Shown here piece after piece: positions 49,238 to 59,718 of a stretch of DNA of 64,000 bases; position 1 is the first letter of the stretch; the number at the start of each line of letters is the position of its first letter. The notes under the pieces were generated by a model that saw only the letters and a list, made by a program, of their open reading frames with translations, was not told where the DNA came from and searched no databases. The DNA is from Typhlomys cinereus (Eukaryota; Chordata; Mammalia; Rodentia; Platacanthomyidae), in NCBI GenBank assembly GCA_023101885.1, contig JALPQD010000137.1, positions 186,001 to 250,000 on the forward strand. Reading direction: 5' to 3'. The position numbers were made by a program, and so were the translations under genes.

Positions 49238-49406
49238 CTTTAAAAGACAGAAGAAAGAAGAATGACTTAAAATCACAAATGGCTCCTTTGCATTCCAAGT
49301 GGACATGCCACTCCTGGAGGGATGAGGGATCGCAGCTGCAGTTCGAAGGGCCAAATGAGACCCCAGGAAGGTCTCTGCATGGGGTATCTTCACCCCAGGT
49401 ACCTAC
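49238..49406 (-). other. TXNDC5: TXNDC5 intron 9
   Basis: A 169-base GT-AG intron; nothing else recognised. Confidence 0.9.
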
Positions 49407-49536
49407 CGAGTACTTGCTGCAGATATTCCGCTCGGCAGTGCAATCCACTTCAGCGATCTTGACATTGGTCAAGCCCGGGAATTCCTTCTTGGAGAGCTCC
49501 TCCCAGGTCGGAGCCAGGTTCTTACAGTGGCCACAC
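49407..49536 (-). CDS. TXNDC5: TXNDC5 exon 9 (thioredoxin domain 3 active site)
   Basis: A 130-base exon whose first base G completes the active-site tryptophan codon started in exon 8. It then encodes [20 protein letters not shown] and onward to [10 protein letters not shown]. The CGHC is the redox-active CXXC of thioredoxin domain 3, which exchanges disulfides with client proteins in the ER. The donor is GTAGGT and the acceptor CCCCTCCAG. The frame is intact. Confidence 0.98.
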
Positions 49537-50896
49537 CTGGAGGGGACAGGGGATGCTACGCTGAGGTCTCCTGCCCCTGACCACCGGGCCTCCTTTGCAA
49601 TTCACAAACACGGGCCCTTCCCAGAGGATGCACACGGACCCCTCCCGCTCCCAGAAGGAGCTCAAAGTCAAAACAGACTACAGGTAGCCTGACAGTGTGA
49701 GCTGGTGTGCAAAGAGGTCTACACTCAGAACCCACCCTGTGGGAGCGGAGCTAACTCGCGCGTGAACACGCTGTGAGCGGGGGTGAACTGAAGGGTCAGA
49801 GGACACACAGGTGGGTGATGGAGACTGCATCGTCAGCTGCTCAGCTCCCCTGACCCTTCAGCAACCTCAAGGAGGCCATGAGGAGGTCAGGTTCAGACCA
49901 TCCCATCTACCCTTCTCACTACAGTGCTGGTCCCTGCAGAGCATCTCCCTTGTTCTTGATTGTGTACAACTCTAAGGCTTTAAAAAAATTTTTTAAAAGC
50001 ACTATTTAGTAGGTCCTGCTACATAACTTCGGCTGGCCTTGATTCATAATTCTCCCGTGTTAGCCTCCCCAGTGCTGCGATTACAGACATGCATTACCAC
50101 ATCGCACTTTGGCACATTCACCAAGCTGTTTTTTTATTAAAGGGCAAAAACTGCCAGCTCACAGGAGTCCTTGCTAACTTTTCATTCATCCCCGCTCTCA
50201 CGGTTTCTCTTGAACACACAGAGTGAAAGGAGCTCGCGAGCAAAATTACCACCTCCGTCTTCCCTGTATGTGTTTGGTAAATAACCTAATACTCTTACAC
50301 GTGTGCTCCCTCAAGTGGCCTATTGTGCGAGTGAAGACACAAAACTGTTGTTCCCATTTTAGAGCTGGGAACTGAGGTTCAAGGGCACCGAAGGACAGGG
50401 TGACGCAGTTCACGGTAAGTCTTGGACACCCACTGACCTCATGTGGCTGACTCGCCATCCACTCACACTCTGGTCCCCAAGGACCACACGCAGGAAGGTT
50501 TGAGTAACCGGGTCACATGCTGAATGGCTCCTGCAGACAGCTGAGCTTTGGGGACCCCTGTGTAGCATTGCTTGAAGGGAAGTGAGTTACAAAACTGCCT
50601 CACGGTCCACTTACCCGAACCAAACCATCTACTTACAAAAGACCCAGATGGCCCGAACTGAACTCTCCTGTAGCCACCACCTCTCCCGTTGCTTTGTTCC
50701 AAAGCAGAATGAGCTTCAAAGTAAATGAACCCGTTCTCCCTGAATGATGGTGCCGCTGGACCTTAATACCTTTATGGACATTTTCTATTTGACCTGTGTG
50801 TAAATGTCATACCTGCCCAACGTCCAGTCAGGCGCGCCGGAAGCTGAGTCGGAGGACACGCCAACACAAGTTATTTCTAATTAAGCAGCCACTTAC
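49537..50896 (-). other. TXNDC5: TXNDC5 intron 8
   Basis: A GT-AG intron of 1360 bases. It carries an antisense B1-type SINE piece near 50010-50105; the rest shows no gene. Confidence 0.85.
50010..50108 (-). mobile_element. B1 SINE fragment, antisense
   Basis: GGCTGGCCTTGATTCATAAT and CAGTGCTGCGATTACAGACA are the antisense B1 core. Confidence 0.65.
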
Positions 50897-50979
50897 CATG
50901 GCGCGTAAAACTTGATGAAGGTTATTCCTTCTGCCACGGTGTCATCAAAGTTCTTTTCAGTGAGTGCCAGCACAATGCC
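50897..50979 (-). CDS. TXNDC5: TXNDC5 exon 8 (start of thioredoxin domain 3)
   Basis: An 83-base exon encoding [20 protein letters not shown] then FIKFYAP and the first two bases of the active-site tryptophan codon. It is the first beta strand and helix of thioredoxin domain 3. The acceptor is CCCTGCAG and the donor GTAAGT. To stay in frame it needs exon 7 to end on a whole codon, which decides the unusual GC donor upstream. Confidence 0.97.
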
Positions 50980-52497
50980 CTGCAGGGAGGCACATCATAG
51001 TTTAAATACACTGGCGAGAGCTGAGCAAAAAGAGGAAATTTGACAATCCTTAAGGATGCCACGAGGCCTGTCCAGGGCATTCTATAAATGACACCCGGGG
51101 CAGCCAGGGCCTTGCCACAGGGCCTCTGATGCGGAGCCCAGGCGTGGTTGGTGGGGCCAGGGGCAGAGTACCATATGGATGGTATCACCTTGGGCAAAAG
51201 GCTGAGCCTCCAGGCAACATCCCAGGTGTCTGTCCTGCTCAGCCTAGGACTGCGGCCGTGTGAACCAGTCCGTTCTAGACTTAGGCCTGGGTCTCTGAGG
51301 CCGGCATCCTGACACCCTGCCGCCATCCAGAGCTGGCTGGCACCCCAGCATTTCTGTAGTCACGCCTAGCTGCAGCATTGTCCAGCTGAGCAGCTTGGGT
51401 TGCCACACGTTGTTCAGAGCCCGAGCTGGAGACTCTGGGGAGAGACGCTCAGCGCCATTGTCCTGACAGTTCTTTGCACATAGGGTCCAACGTTTCTCTG
51501 AAAGTGGGCTTGCCACCATCTCTAGAGAATGAGGCTGTGGGGGAGCCATTACCCATCTCGGCCTAGCAGGGCTGCTGTGGGGCGCCGAGGCCACGCAGGG
51601 CCACTGAGGAACAGGGCCATCTCTATGTCCAGAAATACGCCGCCACGCCCCCTGACAGGCCCACTTAATGGTGGAAAACCTTGTTATAAATAGACACAGC
51701 GTGTGATGAAAGCATTCGAGGTGTGTCATTACCCTCAATTAGGGGCGACCTTTATAACCACCATGACACACACGCTCCTCTGACATACATCTGTGGTCAC
51801 GGCAATGCCAGAATCGCTTGTTTACTTCTGAAACCAAATTCATCCTTCACTCACACCAAGGCCTTCTGTGACCCTAGAGAGTGCACCTAAGGGGCGTGTC
51901 CTGGGCCCGAGGCAGCAGCCTGCTGCCCCCACCTGGGGTGAACAGCAGCGCTGGACACTTGTTTTCCAACTCACAACAACTGGGTTTTCTTTGGGGTCTT
52001 CACTTGTCTTTCGGGGCCCAATAGTGCAGCTCTCCCTCTCGCCCCAGCAGCTGCCGGTCACTTTCCAGCAGCCACTCACCAAACCAGCCTGGCATCTTCG
52101 CTCTCCTGCTGCCAACCATCCTGCCATGCCCTGGACCAGTGTCCCCTTGATGTCCTCCCACCAGAATCAACCCCATTTTAACACACCAACTGATTCTCTT
52201 GACTGCACCCTGGCTCCCAAGCGCCCCATCTGGCAAACGCCTCTTTTCTCCCAACTAGGTGACCGCTCTGCACACACGCTTCGCACAGCCTGTGACACCT
52301 ACTTATAGGAATTTCATGTCCCCCTTTGCAGCTACAAGATGATCATAGTCCCTTCTCCCACCCCTCCCCTGCCCATAAGCCTATGGCAGTGCCTGAAATC
52401 TAACCTGGGCTTGAGAAATGCAGGAAAAATAATCTAACACCCAAGGCTGCCTTGGTCAATCAGAAGCTGCCTAAACCAATGAAAACTGTGCAGCCTG

Positions 52498-52724
52498 AGG
52501 CTGGAGAGATGGCTCAAAGATTAAGACTCTGTCTCACATGCAGAAAGTCCTGAGTTCAGATCCCAGATCCCCTGTAAAAACACCAGGTGGAAATTACAGC
52601 CCCTACACTTCCTGGTGAGCAGAACCTGGGAAATTCCAGAGGGAAGCATAAAGGAGGTAGAAGCAATCGAGAATGATTCCTGAAGTCACCATTGATTCTC
52701 CACAGGGACACACAGTGCCCTCTG

Positions 52725-52776
<52 letters not shown>
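52498..52776 (+). mobile_element. tRNA-headed SINE, CA-tail type
   Basis: Head TGAGGCTGGAGAGATGGCTC, body, and a (CA)n tail of about 23 units. Antisense to TXNDC5. Confidence 0.85.
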
Positions 52777-52777
<1 letters not shown>

Positions 52778-53094
52778 TTTTTAAAAATTTTAAAACTGTG
52801 CAGTTTGACTGTTCCATCCTCTGCTCATGGCCTCCCCACTGCTGATCTCCCAAAGCCTTTGCTACAGAATCAGAGGAAAATGGCAGCAGCCTGTTTGGGG
52901 TAAACAGAAACAAAGTCATGATGGAGCAAAAGCTTCAGGGCCAATTCTACAAATGTCAACCCTGAGCAACTAGGCCAAAGGAGACAAACTCCGGGACACT
53001 GAATATCATCTCAGGATTCTCCGCATCTAACTCAAGCTTTTGAAACAGCCTCTGTTAAGCTTGACTCCTTAAAGCATACAACAAGAGAACAATT

Positions 53095-53340
53095 TGCCCT
53101 GCAAAGCCTTGCCTCACAAGCAAAGGGACCTGAGTTCAGATTCCCCAGATCCATGTAAAAATGCTGGGTAGAAATGGAGGGCTGCCATTCGGTCCCTGGG
53201 AGGCAGAACTTGGGAAACCTGAAAGGAAGCAATAAGGAGGTTGAGTAATCCAAGATGATTTATGAAGTCACCCTTGGACCTCCACACATGCTACCTTGCA
53301 CACCCACCACATGCAAAACACATGTACACAAAAGGCCACA
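53095..53340 (+). mobile_element. tRNA-headed SINE, CA-tail type, 5'-truncated
   Basis: Starts in the anticodon-like part (GCCTTGCCTCACAAGCAAAG). The body continues to the CACA-rich end. Confidence 0.7.
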
Positions 53341-53404
53341 GTATTGGAGAAGCCCTCTGTATGTGGGTGGTGGTTTAAGCCACCCTTCTCTGTTCCCTAG
53401 AGAG

Positions 53405-53410
53405 ACTTGC
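53405..53410 (-). other. TXNDC5: non-canonical GC splice donor of TXNDC5 intron 7
   Basis: On the - strand the border reads CAG/GCAAGT, the strong-consensus form of GC donors. Its use gives SGDQ-GIVLAL, matching the known SGDK-G context in mammalian TXNDC5. A GT nine bases upstream (CAG/GTGACC) would shift the frame and soon reach a stop, so the GC site is the only one that fits. Confidence 0.88.
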
Positions 53411-53554
53411 CTGGTCACCTGAGGGCTCGGCAGCCAGCACGGGGGCTTCGGAAGGCTGAATGGTCTCCGCGGCTTCCACCTCTGGACCCTGGAGTTGTGA
53501 CGCCACATAGTCTCTCAGCGACTCTAAGTCCCTCTTTCCTTTGTACTGATCCGC
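53411..53554 (-). CDS. TXNDC5: TXNDC5 exon 7 (domain 2 end and linker)
   Basis: A 144-base exon of 48 whole codons, ADQYKGKRDLESLRDYVASQ, then LQGPEVEAAETIQPSEAPVL, then AAEPSGDQ. The first part is the last helix of thioredoxin domain 2. The acidic, alanine- and proline-rich part is the flexible linker to domain 3. The first residue is alanine where human and mouse have valine. The donor is GC, as described for that site. The linker is the most divergent part of the protein, as is usual in this family. Confidence 0.95.
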
Positions 53555-54146
53555 CTGTCCAAGACACGTAGAAGCCACTGAAGCTCTGAATCAGGAGCCT
53601 TCCCACCCATCTGCTATGCCAGACCCCTACTGGGAGTCTCAGCTCCAGCCAGTGGGTCCCCCATGACGCCTAACTGCTCCCACTTAGGTAGGAAAAGACA
53701 GGTACCAAACCCCACGCCTTCACTTTTGGTGAGAGACATTATAGCTCCTTCTGCACAAGCTATGTGCTTTCAAAGGCAGGAGTTGGCCAGGCGGCCACTC
53801 TGTTACCTGGAGAATTCTGAGATGCTGACCGGGGAATAGGCATGGGAGAAGAGAAGGTCAGTACCTCACCACCAAACACAAAAGCATTGCTTCTGGTTCG
53901 AGATCTGAGCCCAGAACGCTGCCTAGAGAGGGAACCAGAGCCGCTGCTGACACCCCTCACACAGCGTAATGAGGGGCAGTTTTCTCAGCTACCCAGGTCT
54001 GGTTTGTTAGGGGAAACATGTTCTGCTGCACACATTCTTCCGGGCAGGTGACAGTGACCACGCGCTGCACCTGTAAGTCCTGCTCAGCCTCTCAGAGGCT
54101 AACGTGGCTAAGGGAGGACTGGCGCACGGAGGAACCGAAGACGTAC
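53555..54146 (-). other. TXNDC5: TXNDC5 intron 6
   Basis: A 592-base GT-AG intron; no repeat or gene recognised. Confidence 0.85.
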
Positions 54147-54233
54147 CTTCTTGCCGTCTCGGAACCACAGCAGAGTGGGGTAGCCTCGCACCTGGTTTTC
54201 TGAGCAGAGTCCGTAGTGTTGTGTGCAGTCGAC
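54147..54233 (-). CDS. TXNDC5: TXNDC5 exon 6 (thioredoxin domain 2, middle)
   Basis: An 87-base exon of 29 codons, [20 protein letters not shown] then LLWFRDGKK. It contains the cis-proline loop (GYPT) of domain 2. The donor is GTACGT and the acceptor CTTTCAG. Both borders fall between codons. Confidence 0.97.
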
Positions 54234-54499
54234 CTGAAAGACGAAGCCTCGTGGTCATGGAAATGCACTAGCAGATACTTTGTATTAAAAATTAAGAAAA
54301 AAAAATCCAGATTCTTAGCATCTGTACCAGCAACCTGCAAATTGGAAAAAGACTCCCTGGAAACCACCCTAAACGTGCCTGAGCAAATGGAAGAGGGTGA
54401 GGAGATTCAGAGGTAACATTCAGAAACGGAAAGTGCCAACTTTTAGGAAGCATTTTAACTGTTAAAAATTTGCTTTAATTCTTGTTTTGTACATTTATT

Positions 54500-54648
54500 G
54501 GGGGGGGGGGCTGATACGCAAGCCACACTGTGTGCGTGTGGAAGTGCCAGGACAACCTGAACGAGCTAGTTCTCTCCTTTTAGCATGTAAGTTCCAGGGA
54601 TTGAACTCGGGCCATCTCGACCTCCTAAGCTCTCTCTCCAGCCCCATT
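54500..54648 (-). mobile_element. B3/B4-like SINE, antisense
   Basis: GGGATTGAACTCGGGCCATC and CTAAGCTCTCTCTCCAGCCC at the end, in antisense order. Confidence 0.5.
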
Positions 54649-54802
54649 CCACTTCTTCTAAAAGTTGGCAGGTAGAGCCAGGGCACCTGGCCCAACACCT
54701 GGGGACCTCGGCTGCCAGTAGTGGTCGCTTGTCTGGGTGGTTCCAAGCCCCACCGTCTGCCCTGCCGTCATACTCTCAGGCCATTTCAAATCAAGGGGGA
54801 TC

Positions 54803-54882
54803 GGCCGGGGGATGTAGTTCAGTGATAGTGTACACCTAGCAGGCATAAAGCCATGGGGTTTGGTTCTTAGTACAAAAATTTA
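54803..54882 (+). mobile_element. ID SINE
   Basis: GGGGGATGTAGTTCAGTGAT is an ID-type head with box A; an A-rich end follows. Confidence 0.65.
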
Positions 54883-54914
54883 AGTGGGAGCAATTTTTGC
54901 TGTTGTTGGATCAA

Positions 54915-55245
54915 GTAGTGTGTGTGTGTGTGTGTGTGTGTGTGTTTCCAAGTGTACCACATGCCATGGCATACATGTGGCGGTCAGAGGACAATCCTGA
55001 GCGTTGTTCCTCTCCTGCACCTTCTTCGAGATAGGGTCTCTCCACGTTGGTTGCCGCATGACCACCAGGCTAGCTGGCCCATGAGCCTGCAGGGATTCTC
55101 CTGCCTCCACCTCCTGTCCGCCCACAAGATCACCGTGATATACACACACTGCTGCACCTGGTTTTACGTGAGTTCTAGGATTTCGAACTCAGTCCCTGTG
55201 CTTGCATAGCAAAGTGCTTTGCCAACTGCGCCATCTCGCGGGCCC
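54915..55245 (-). mobile_element. B4/RSINE1-like SINE, antisense
   Basis: A (TG)n run, GAGATAGGGTCTCTCCACGT, ACCAGGCTAGCTGGCCCATG, and the tRNA-like end CTGCGCCATCTCGCGGGCCC. Confidence 0.65.
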
Positions 55246-55349
55246 AAGCAGTTAATTTTTAACAGGAGAATTTGGGATGCATTAAGACTAGTTCCATGTA
55301 AGGATGTCTTCCTTAGTTCTATAGGTTTATCTTACCAACAATCACAGTT

Positions 55350-55432
55350 CTTCACAATTTACTTTTTGCTTGTAGTACTGAAGGCCCTGCACATGTTAGA
55401 CATGGACTCTTTGGTGGAGCTACATCTCCCCT
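55350..55432 (-). mobile_element. ID-type SINE fragment, antisense
   Basis: CTGAAGGCCCTGCACATGTT and GGTGGAGCTACATCTCCC resemble the antisense ID core. Confidence 0.5.
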
Positions 55433-55732
55433 CCTTTTATAAAAACGTTTTCATTGCTAAGGTGTACTGCTGAGATCTCCCGCCTCAACCTGCAGAGTGG
55501 CTACAATTATACACTGCATATCCAAGTCTGGTTCACAGCTTTTTACTTCATTTAACTCTTTTTAAGATTATGCTGGCCTGATTGTTTTCATGAAATGTTG
55601 CTTTTTTTTTTTTATCTAAGTTGCTTTTTTTGTTGATGTTTTTTATTAGTCAAACAGGACTAAGATGTCAATCACTATGTCAACAAAGTAGAAGAAAACT
55701 ATGGTAAGCTATAAGTCTACAGTAAAGGGTGT

Positions 55733-56147
55733 GTCATAGTTAGGCACAGGTGTCAACTTGACTGTTGAGGATTTGAGCTCTGGGCACATTTGAGAGAATC
55801 AGTGGTTGAGTTAAGCCCAGAGCAAACCTGCAAGAGATTGTCTAGCTGCTGGGGAAGGCTCAGCCTATGGTTGGTGGGATTAGGCCCTGGAATAAATCAT
55901 GGAGAGCCAATTGAGAGAGTTGGCATCCTTCTGTACACTTGGCCAGACATGCTGGTCTGGCAAGTAAGGATCGTCCCTCTCTCAGCTGCTATGTGGTGAT
56001 GGTGTGGCCAGTTCCCTTGGCCCTGGTGTTGGCTAGACAATCTCTTGCAAATTTGCTCTGGGCTTAAGTCAACCATCAACTCTCTACAAATGTGCCCAGA
56101 GCTCTAACCCTCAACAGTCAAGTTGACACCTGTGCCTAACTATGACA
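55733..56147. mobile_element. DNA-transposon-like element with ~115-base terminal inverted repeats
   Basis: The left end TGTCATAGTTAGGCACAGGT and the right end ACCTGTGCCTAACTATGACA are exact complements, and the pairing continues inward to about 55846 and from about 56032 with few mismatches. GGGTG lies directly outside both ends (55728-55732, 56148-56152), a possible 5-base target duplication. No transposase frame is present, so it is non-autonomous. Its text recalls rodent URR1/hAT-type elements, but I cannot confirm the family. Two partial copies are at 15880 and 16735. Confidence 0.75.
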
Positions 56148-56281
56148 GGGTGAGAGTCTGACCAGGTCTGGCTCTTCCCAGGGTCCAGTTTGACACAAAT
56201 TGACAGCTCAGAAACAAAGACCCCACAGGGTCTGCATCTTTGCATGCCTGGCTCAGAGCCTCTCTATGGTAAACTAAAACC

Positions 56282-56399
56282 AAATCATCTCCCATAAAAA
56301 GCTCATAAGGTAACCTAAGGATACAAAGGATGGGGGGGACAAATCATCTCCCATAAAAAGCTCATAAGGTAACCTAAGGATACAAAGGATGGGGGGGAC
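56282..56399. repeat. perfect 59-base tandem duplication
   Basis: The unit starting AAATCATCTCCCATAAAAAG and ending GGGGGGGAC occurs twice head to tail (56282-56340, 56341-56399) with no difference seen. Confidence 0.95.
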
Positions 56400-57039
56400 A
56401 AAATGCAAGATACAATTGCTTCTACAGAAGGCTCAACAACTGTAAAACAATCATAACATATAATAATGTGGTTGAAAATGCAAAAAGTAGACAACTGCAA
56501 ACAATAATGATTACAACTGACTAAGCATTTCCTCTATGCCAGGCCATGCCAAGCGGTGCCTGCCCATGACTATACCTGGCAGATCTTCTTTGAGGCATGG
56601 GCATATTTTGGCCAAAGCTGGCCTGCCCGTACTATCTGCCAGGCTTTGCTATGGGCCGCCTCACTTGTCCGATCATAGCAGACACACAGTGCTGCTTGTG
56701 TGTATGAACGGGCCCAGCAGCAGTGAAAAGAGGAGATTGTTCAGGCAGGAGACCTGCTGGGCGCCAGAGGATGGATTAGTTGAGACGTGCCTGATGGTCC
56801 AGGAGCCGCTCGGTAGAGTTCCAGAAAGTTCTAGAAAGCCCCGACACACAGAAGTCGTTAGACACGACTTCCGGCTTCTCTCTGTGAACAGTGGGAAGGA
56901 ACTGTGGGCAGCGGTACAAAGTGGGGCTCACCAGAAGGGTGTGCAGGGCTGGTGTGAGCTCACAGCCCAGGGCCCTCCAGGAGGGCTTGGCTGAGCATCA
57001 TAGACCACTCTACAAGGCTCTGCCCGTGGCTTTGCAGAA

Positions 57040-57300
57040 CAGACTCCAGGGCTGCCAATCAAAACTGGCCATCGCCTCAAAATAAACAAAGCAGCCAAGA
57101 CCATAATTTATCTCCAGGCTGTGGAAATGCCAGCAGAATCAAGCCCCGGCTGTCATCTGTGAAGCTGAGACCCACTGCCTTGTGGCACAATACATGGAAT
57201 TAATAAATCAAGTTTGCGGCTTTGCACAGGGAATGAGTAACAGGCTACTCTGCTAATTAATCGGGCCCGCAGCACTCGATTTCCAGTTTAATAAGGGCTC
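57040..57300. promoter_or_regulatory. candidate conserved non-coding stretch beside TXNDC5 exon 5
   Basis: Repeat-free and AT-balanced with CTAATTAATC, ATTAATAAATC and AATAAACAAAGC motifs, lying just downstream of exon 5 on the - strand. Conservation is a guess from its composition; no comparison is possible here. Confidence 0.2.
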
Positions 57301-57308
57301 TCACTTAC

Positions 57309-57424
57309 CTTGCCAATCTTGACAGTTTCGGAATGTTCAAGGCCCAGGGCCAACTGCTCCCAGGTTGGAGCCAGCGCTTTGCAGTGACCACACCACGGGG
57401 CGAAGAACTTGATAAAGTGGTTGC
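57309..57424 (-). CDS. TXNDC5: TXNDC5 exon 5 (thioredoxin domain 2 active site)
   Basis: A 116-base exon: two bases complete a glycine codon, then 38 codons [20 protein letters not shown] and [18 protein letters not shown]. It carries the whole WCGHC active site of thioredoxin domain 2. Here the motif is not split by an intron, unlike in domain 3. The acceptor is CGCGCACAG and the donor GTAAGT. Confidence 0.98.
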
Positions 57425-58287
57425 CTGTGCGCGGGCCAAGGCGGAGAAGGGAGGGGAGAGAGCACAGGGATTTACATCACGGCGAACCAGAGGTTAATAA
57501 AGATGCACATCTGTGTTCTCGGGGCCTCCTGTGCCCTCTGAGGCGTAAGGAATGACTGGCCATCACGTATGTCTGAATCAGAGCTCACGGCCATGCTCAG
57601 GATCACACGCCACCTTTGAAGACTAACAGGGAACTAACACATTGGGGAAAGGTGGGGGGAGAACATGCGCATTTATCCTGCCATTTTTATGAACTGTAAT
57701 ACTAAGCAAGAGACAAATACACATGGGTTTCTCTTGCTAGAAGAGGAGAGGGAGAGAAGGGAGGAGGAGAAGAGAAATGGACCGAGGGGAGGAGCGGGGA
57801 AGTAGGGATGCTTGAATAAGTCGGCACCCGACAAAGCCCCCGAGGGACTATATCCGACACCGCCAGGGCTGCTCCTGTCATTAAGACCAGGCACTCAGCG
57901 CCACCAGCAGCCACAAAGTCTTCCTACATGCCCTCAAATCAAAAGAATATATCCCTACAGCCAATTTATAGGAAAGAGAGTCAGACAGACAGACAGACAG
58001 ATAAAGAAAAAAATGAGAAAATTGACCTCTGGGATTTGATCAGCAAAGTCCAGACTGTGGGGCAATTCTATAGGTCCACAAACCATGTGCGCAGCAAGCA
58101 GAACAGGGGGAGAAACCCGGGGAACATGCCTATTGATGCGGTCAAAAATGCATATAAAAACCAGCATAAATTTGGGGGGAAAAACATTAAATTGAGCCAC
58201 CATAAGTCAGAGACCATTTATATGTAAATATAACCAAGCCAAACTATAGTTTTAAAAAGGCACACCTGGGCAATAAAACCACACTGA

Positions 58288-58480
58288 GGGGCTGGGGGGA
58301 GGATGGCTCTGTGGTTAAAGCACTTGATGCACAAACAAAAGACAAAGTTCAGATCCTCAGAATCTACATAAAAAAATGCTGGTTGGGTGTGGCCATCTGC
58401 CTATAATTCCAGTTCTGGAAGGCAGAGGCTGGAATCCCAGAGGAAGCTCGTTAGCCAGATTGGGCAGGAAGCCCACAGCT
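58288..58480 (+). mobile_element. tRNA-headed SINE fused to B4-like body
   Basis: Head GGGGCTGGGGGGAGGATGGC, then GGAAGGCAGAGGCTGGAATC and CGTTAGCCAGATTGGGCAGG. It is longer than the usual CA-tail type. Confidence 0.65.
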
Positions 58481-59143
58481 ACCTGTGGAGGAAAGAACCC
58501 CAAGAAGTTTGTGTGTCTGCAACAGCTGAGTGTGCCAGGAAGAGTCTATCGAGCTTTGGGGAGACTGTCCGTGACAAGGTGATTTGGATACTGCAGCCAG
58601 CACAGGGCCAAGTCAGTCACCCCTAGAGTGAGCCCCCCTCCCCGCCCTGCCCAAGGGAACTACATCGAGCTCTCACTGGTGAAGTGTTGGTAGGGTCCAC
58701 CTAACACATTCTAATACATGGAAAAGGGCTGAAGACATATGATCAAGATGCACCGTACACACAGATAAAATTGTCAGAGAATAAATTTTAAAAATTAGGA
58801 AAGAAAACATGATGGATTTGAACAATAAAGTGGCAGGGGAAGGTCTGGTTCCCAGCAGCTCAGGCTTCAAGGCAGATACAATGCCAGCCCTTTCTCACAA
58901 TGGGCACAGGCCAGTCTTCCAGGGGGGTTTCTCTCGCATCTCCCCTTAACAGGGGAGCCAGCCAGGAAGTTGTGTTTGCTTTCTAGCCATGTGTGGAAGA
59001 GCCAACTTCTGAAACATGCCCATGGGGTAACAAAGACAGGCTTGTGCATTATTCACAACGGAGACTGATCCAAAAAGGGAGTGTAAAGAATTTGTAGGTT
59101 TCTAGGTTACAAGAGTCCCACGAAACTCTATTTAAACAAGAGA

Positions 59144-59408
59144 TGGGCTGGAGAGATGGCTCAGCGGTTAAAACCTTTGCCTCCCAAGCAAAAGGACCTG
59201 AGTTTGGAGTCCCCAGATCCCAGGTAAAAATGCTGAACAGAAATTGTGGGAGCCTGCACTTCTCATCCTGGAAAAGTAGAGGCTGGGAAAACCCAGAGTA
59301 AAACAATAAGGAGGCACAGCAATCTAGGATGATTCTAGAAGGCACTCTTGGGCCTCCACAGGCACACACACTGAAGTGCCTGCTTCTACACCTCCCACAC
59401 ATGCAAAA
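59144..59408 (+). mobile_element. tRNA-headed SINE, CA-tail type
   Basis: Head GATGGGCTGGAGAGATGGCT, body. A (GAAT)n run follows at 59410-59430. Confidence 0.85.
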
Positions 59409-59718
59409 ATGAATGAATGAATGAATGAAACTAAGAAATGTGTTTGCCTTTGCTTCAGGTCAATAAGCAAGCGATTATCTTAATAGGAATGCTTTCTTAT
59501 CCAGGATGCTGTGCACAATAGTGTGCAAAACAAGGGTTAGCTGCGCATTAGACCAGGCACGTGTCCAAGGGCAGAAGAGGAGAGATGTGTGAGAGCAGCT
59601 TGTTAGGCCTCCAATGAGTGCTGAACAGAGACCTGTATTAGGACTGGATGCTGCGTCTCTCAGTCCTGGAGGTGTGGTGGGGGAAGGACACAGTCATGGT
59701 CAGTGGTCTTGTCCTTAC

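Larger units (their letters stand above)
50980..53410 (-). other. TXNDC5: TXNDC5 intron 7, GC-AG type
   Basis: A 2431-base intron that must begin GCAAGT (at 53410 reading down) and end CTGCAG. It contains one tRNA-headed SINE and a 5'-truncated second copy, and a possibly conserved AT-rich stretch near 51640-51780. The rest is unique. Confidence 0.85.
54234..57308 (-). other. TXNDC5: TXNDC5 intron 5
   Basis: A 3075-base GT-AG intron. It contains antisense B3/B4-type SINEs, ID pieces, the long-inverted-repeat element at 55733-56147, a perfect 59-base tandem duplication at 56282-56399 and a possibly conserved AT-rich stretch next to exon 5 (57040-57300). No gene is seen. Confidence 0.85.
57425..59718 (-). 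other. TXNDC5: TXNDC5 intron 4
   Basis: A GT-AG intron of 2294 bases with two SINE copies (one B4-fused, one tRNA-headed). The remainder is unremarkable. Confidence 0.85.

Noticed and set aside
53420..53422. GT donor for TXNDC5 exon 7 (CAG/GTGACC)
   Set aside because: It would put exon 8 out of frame with a nearby stop and drop the conserved GDQ/GDK residues; the GC donor fits.
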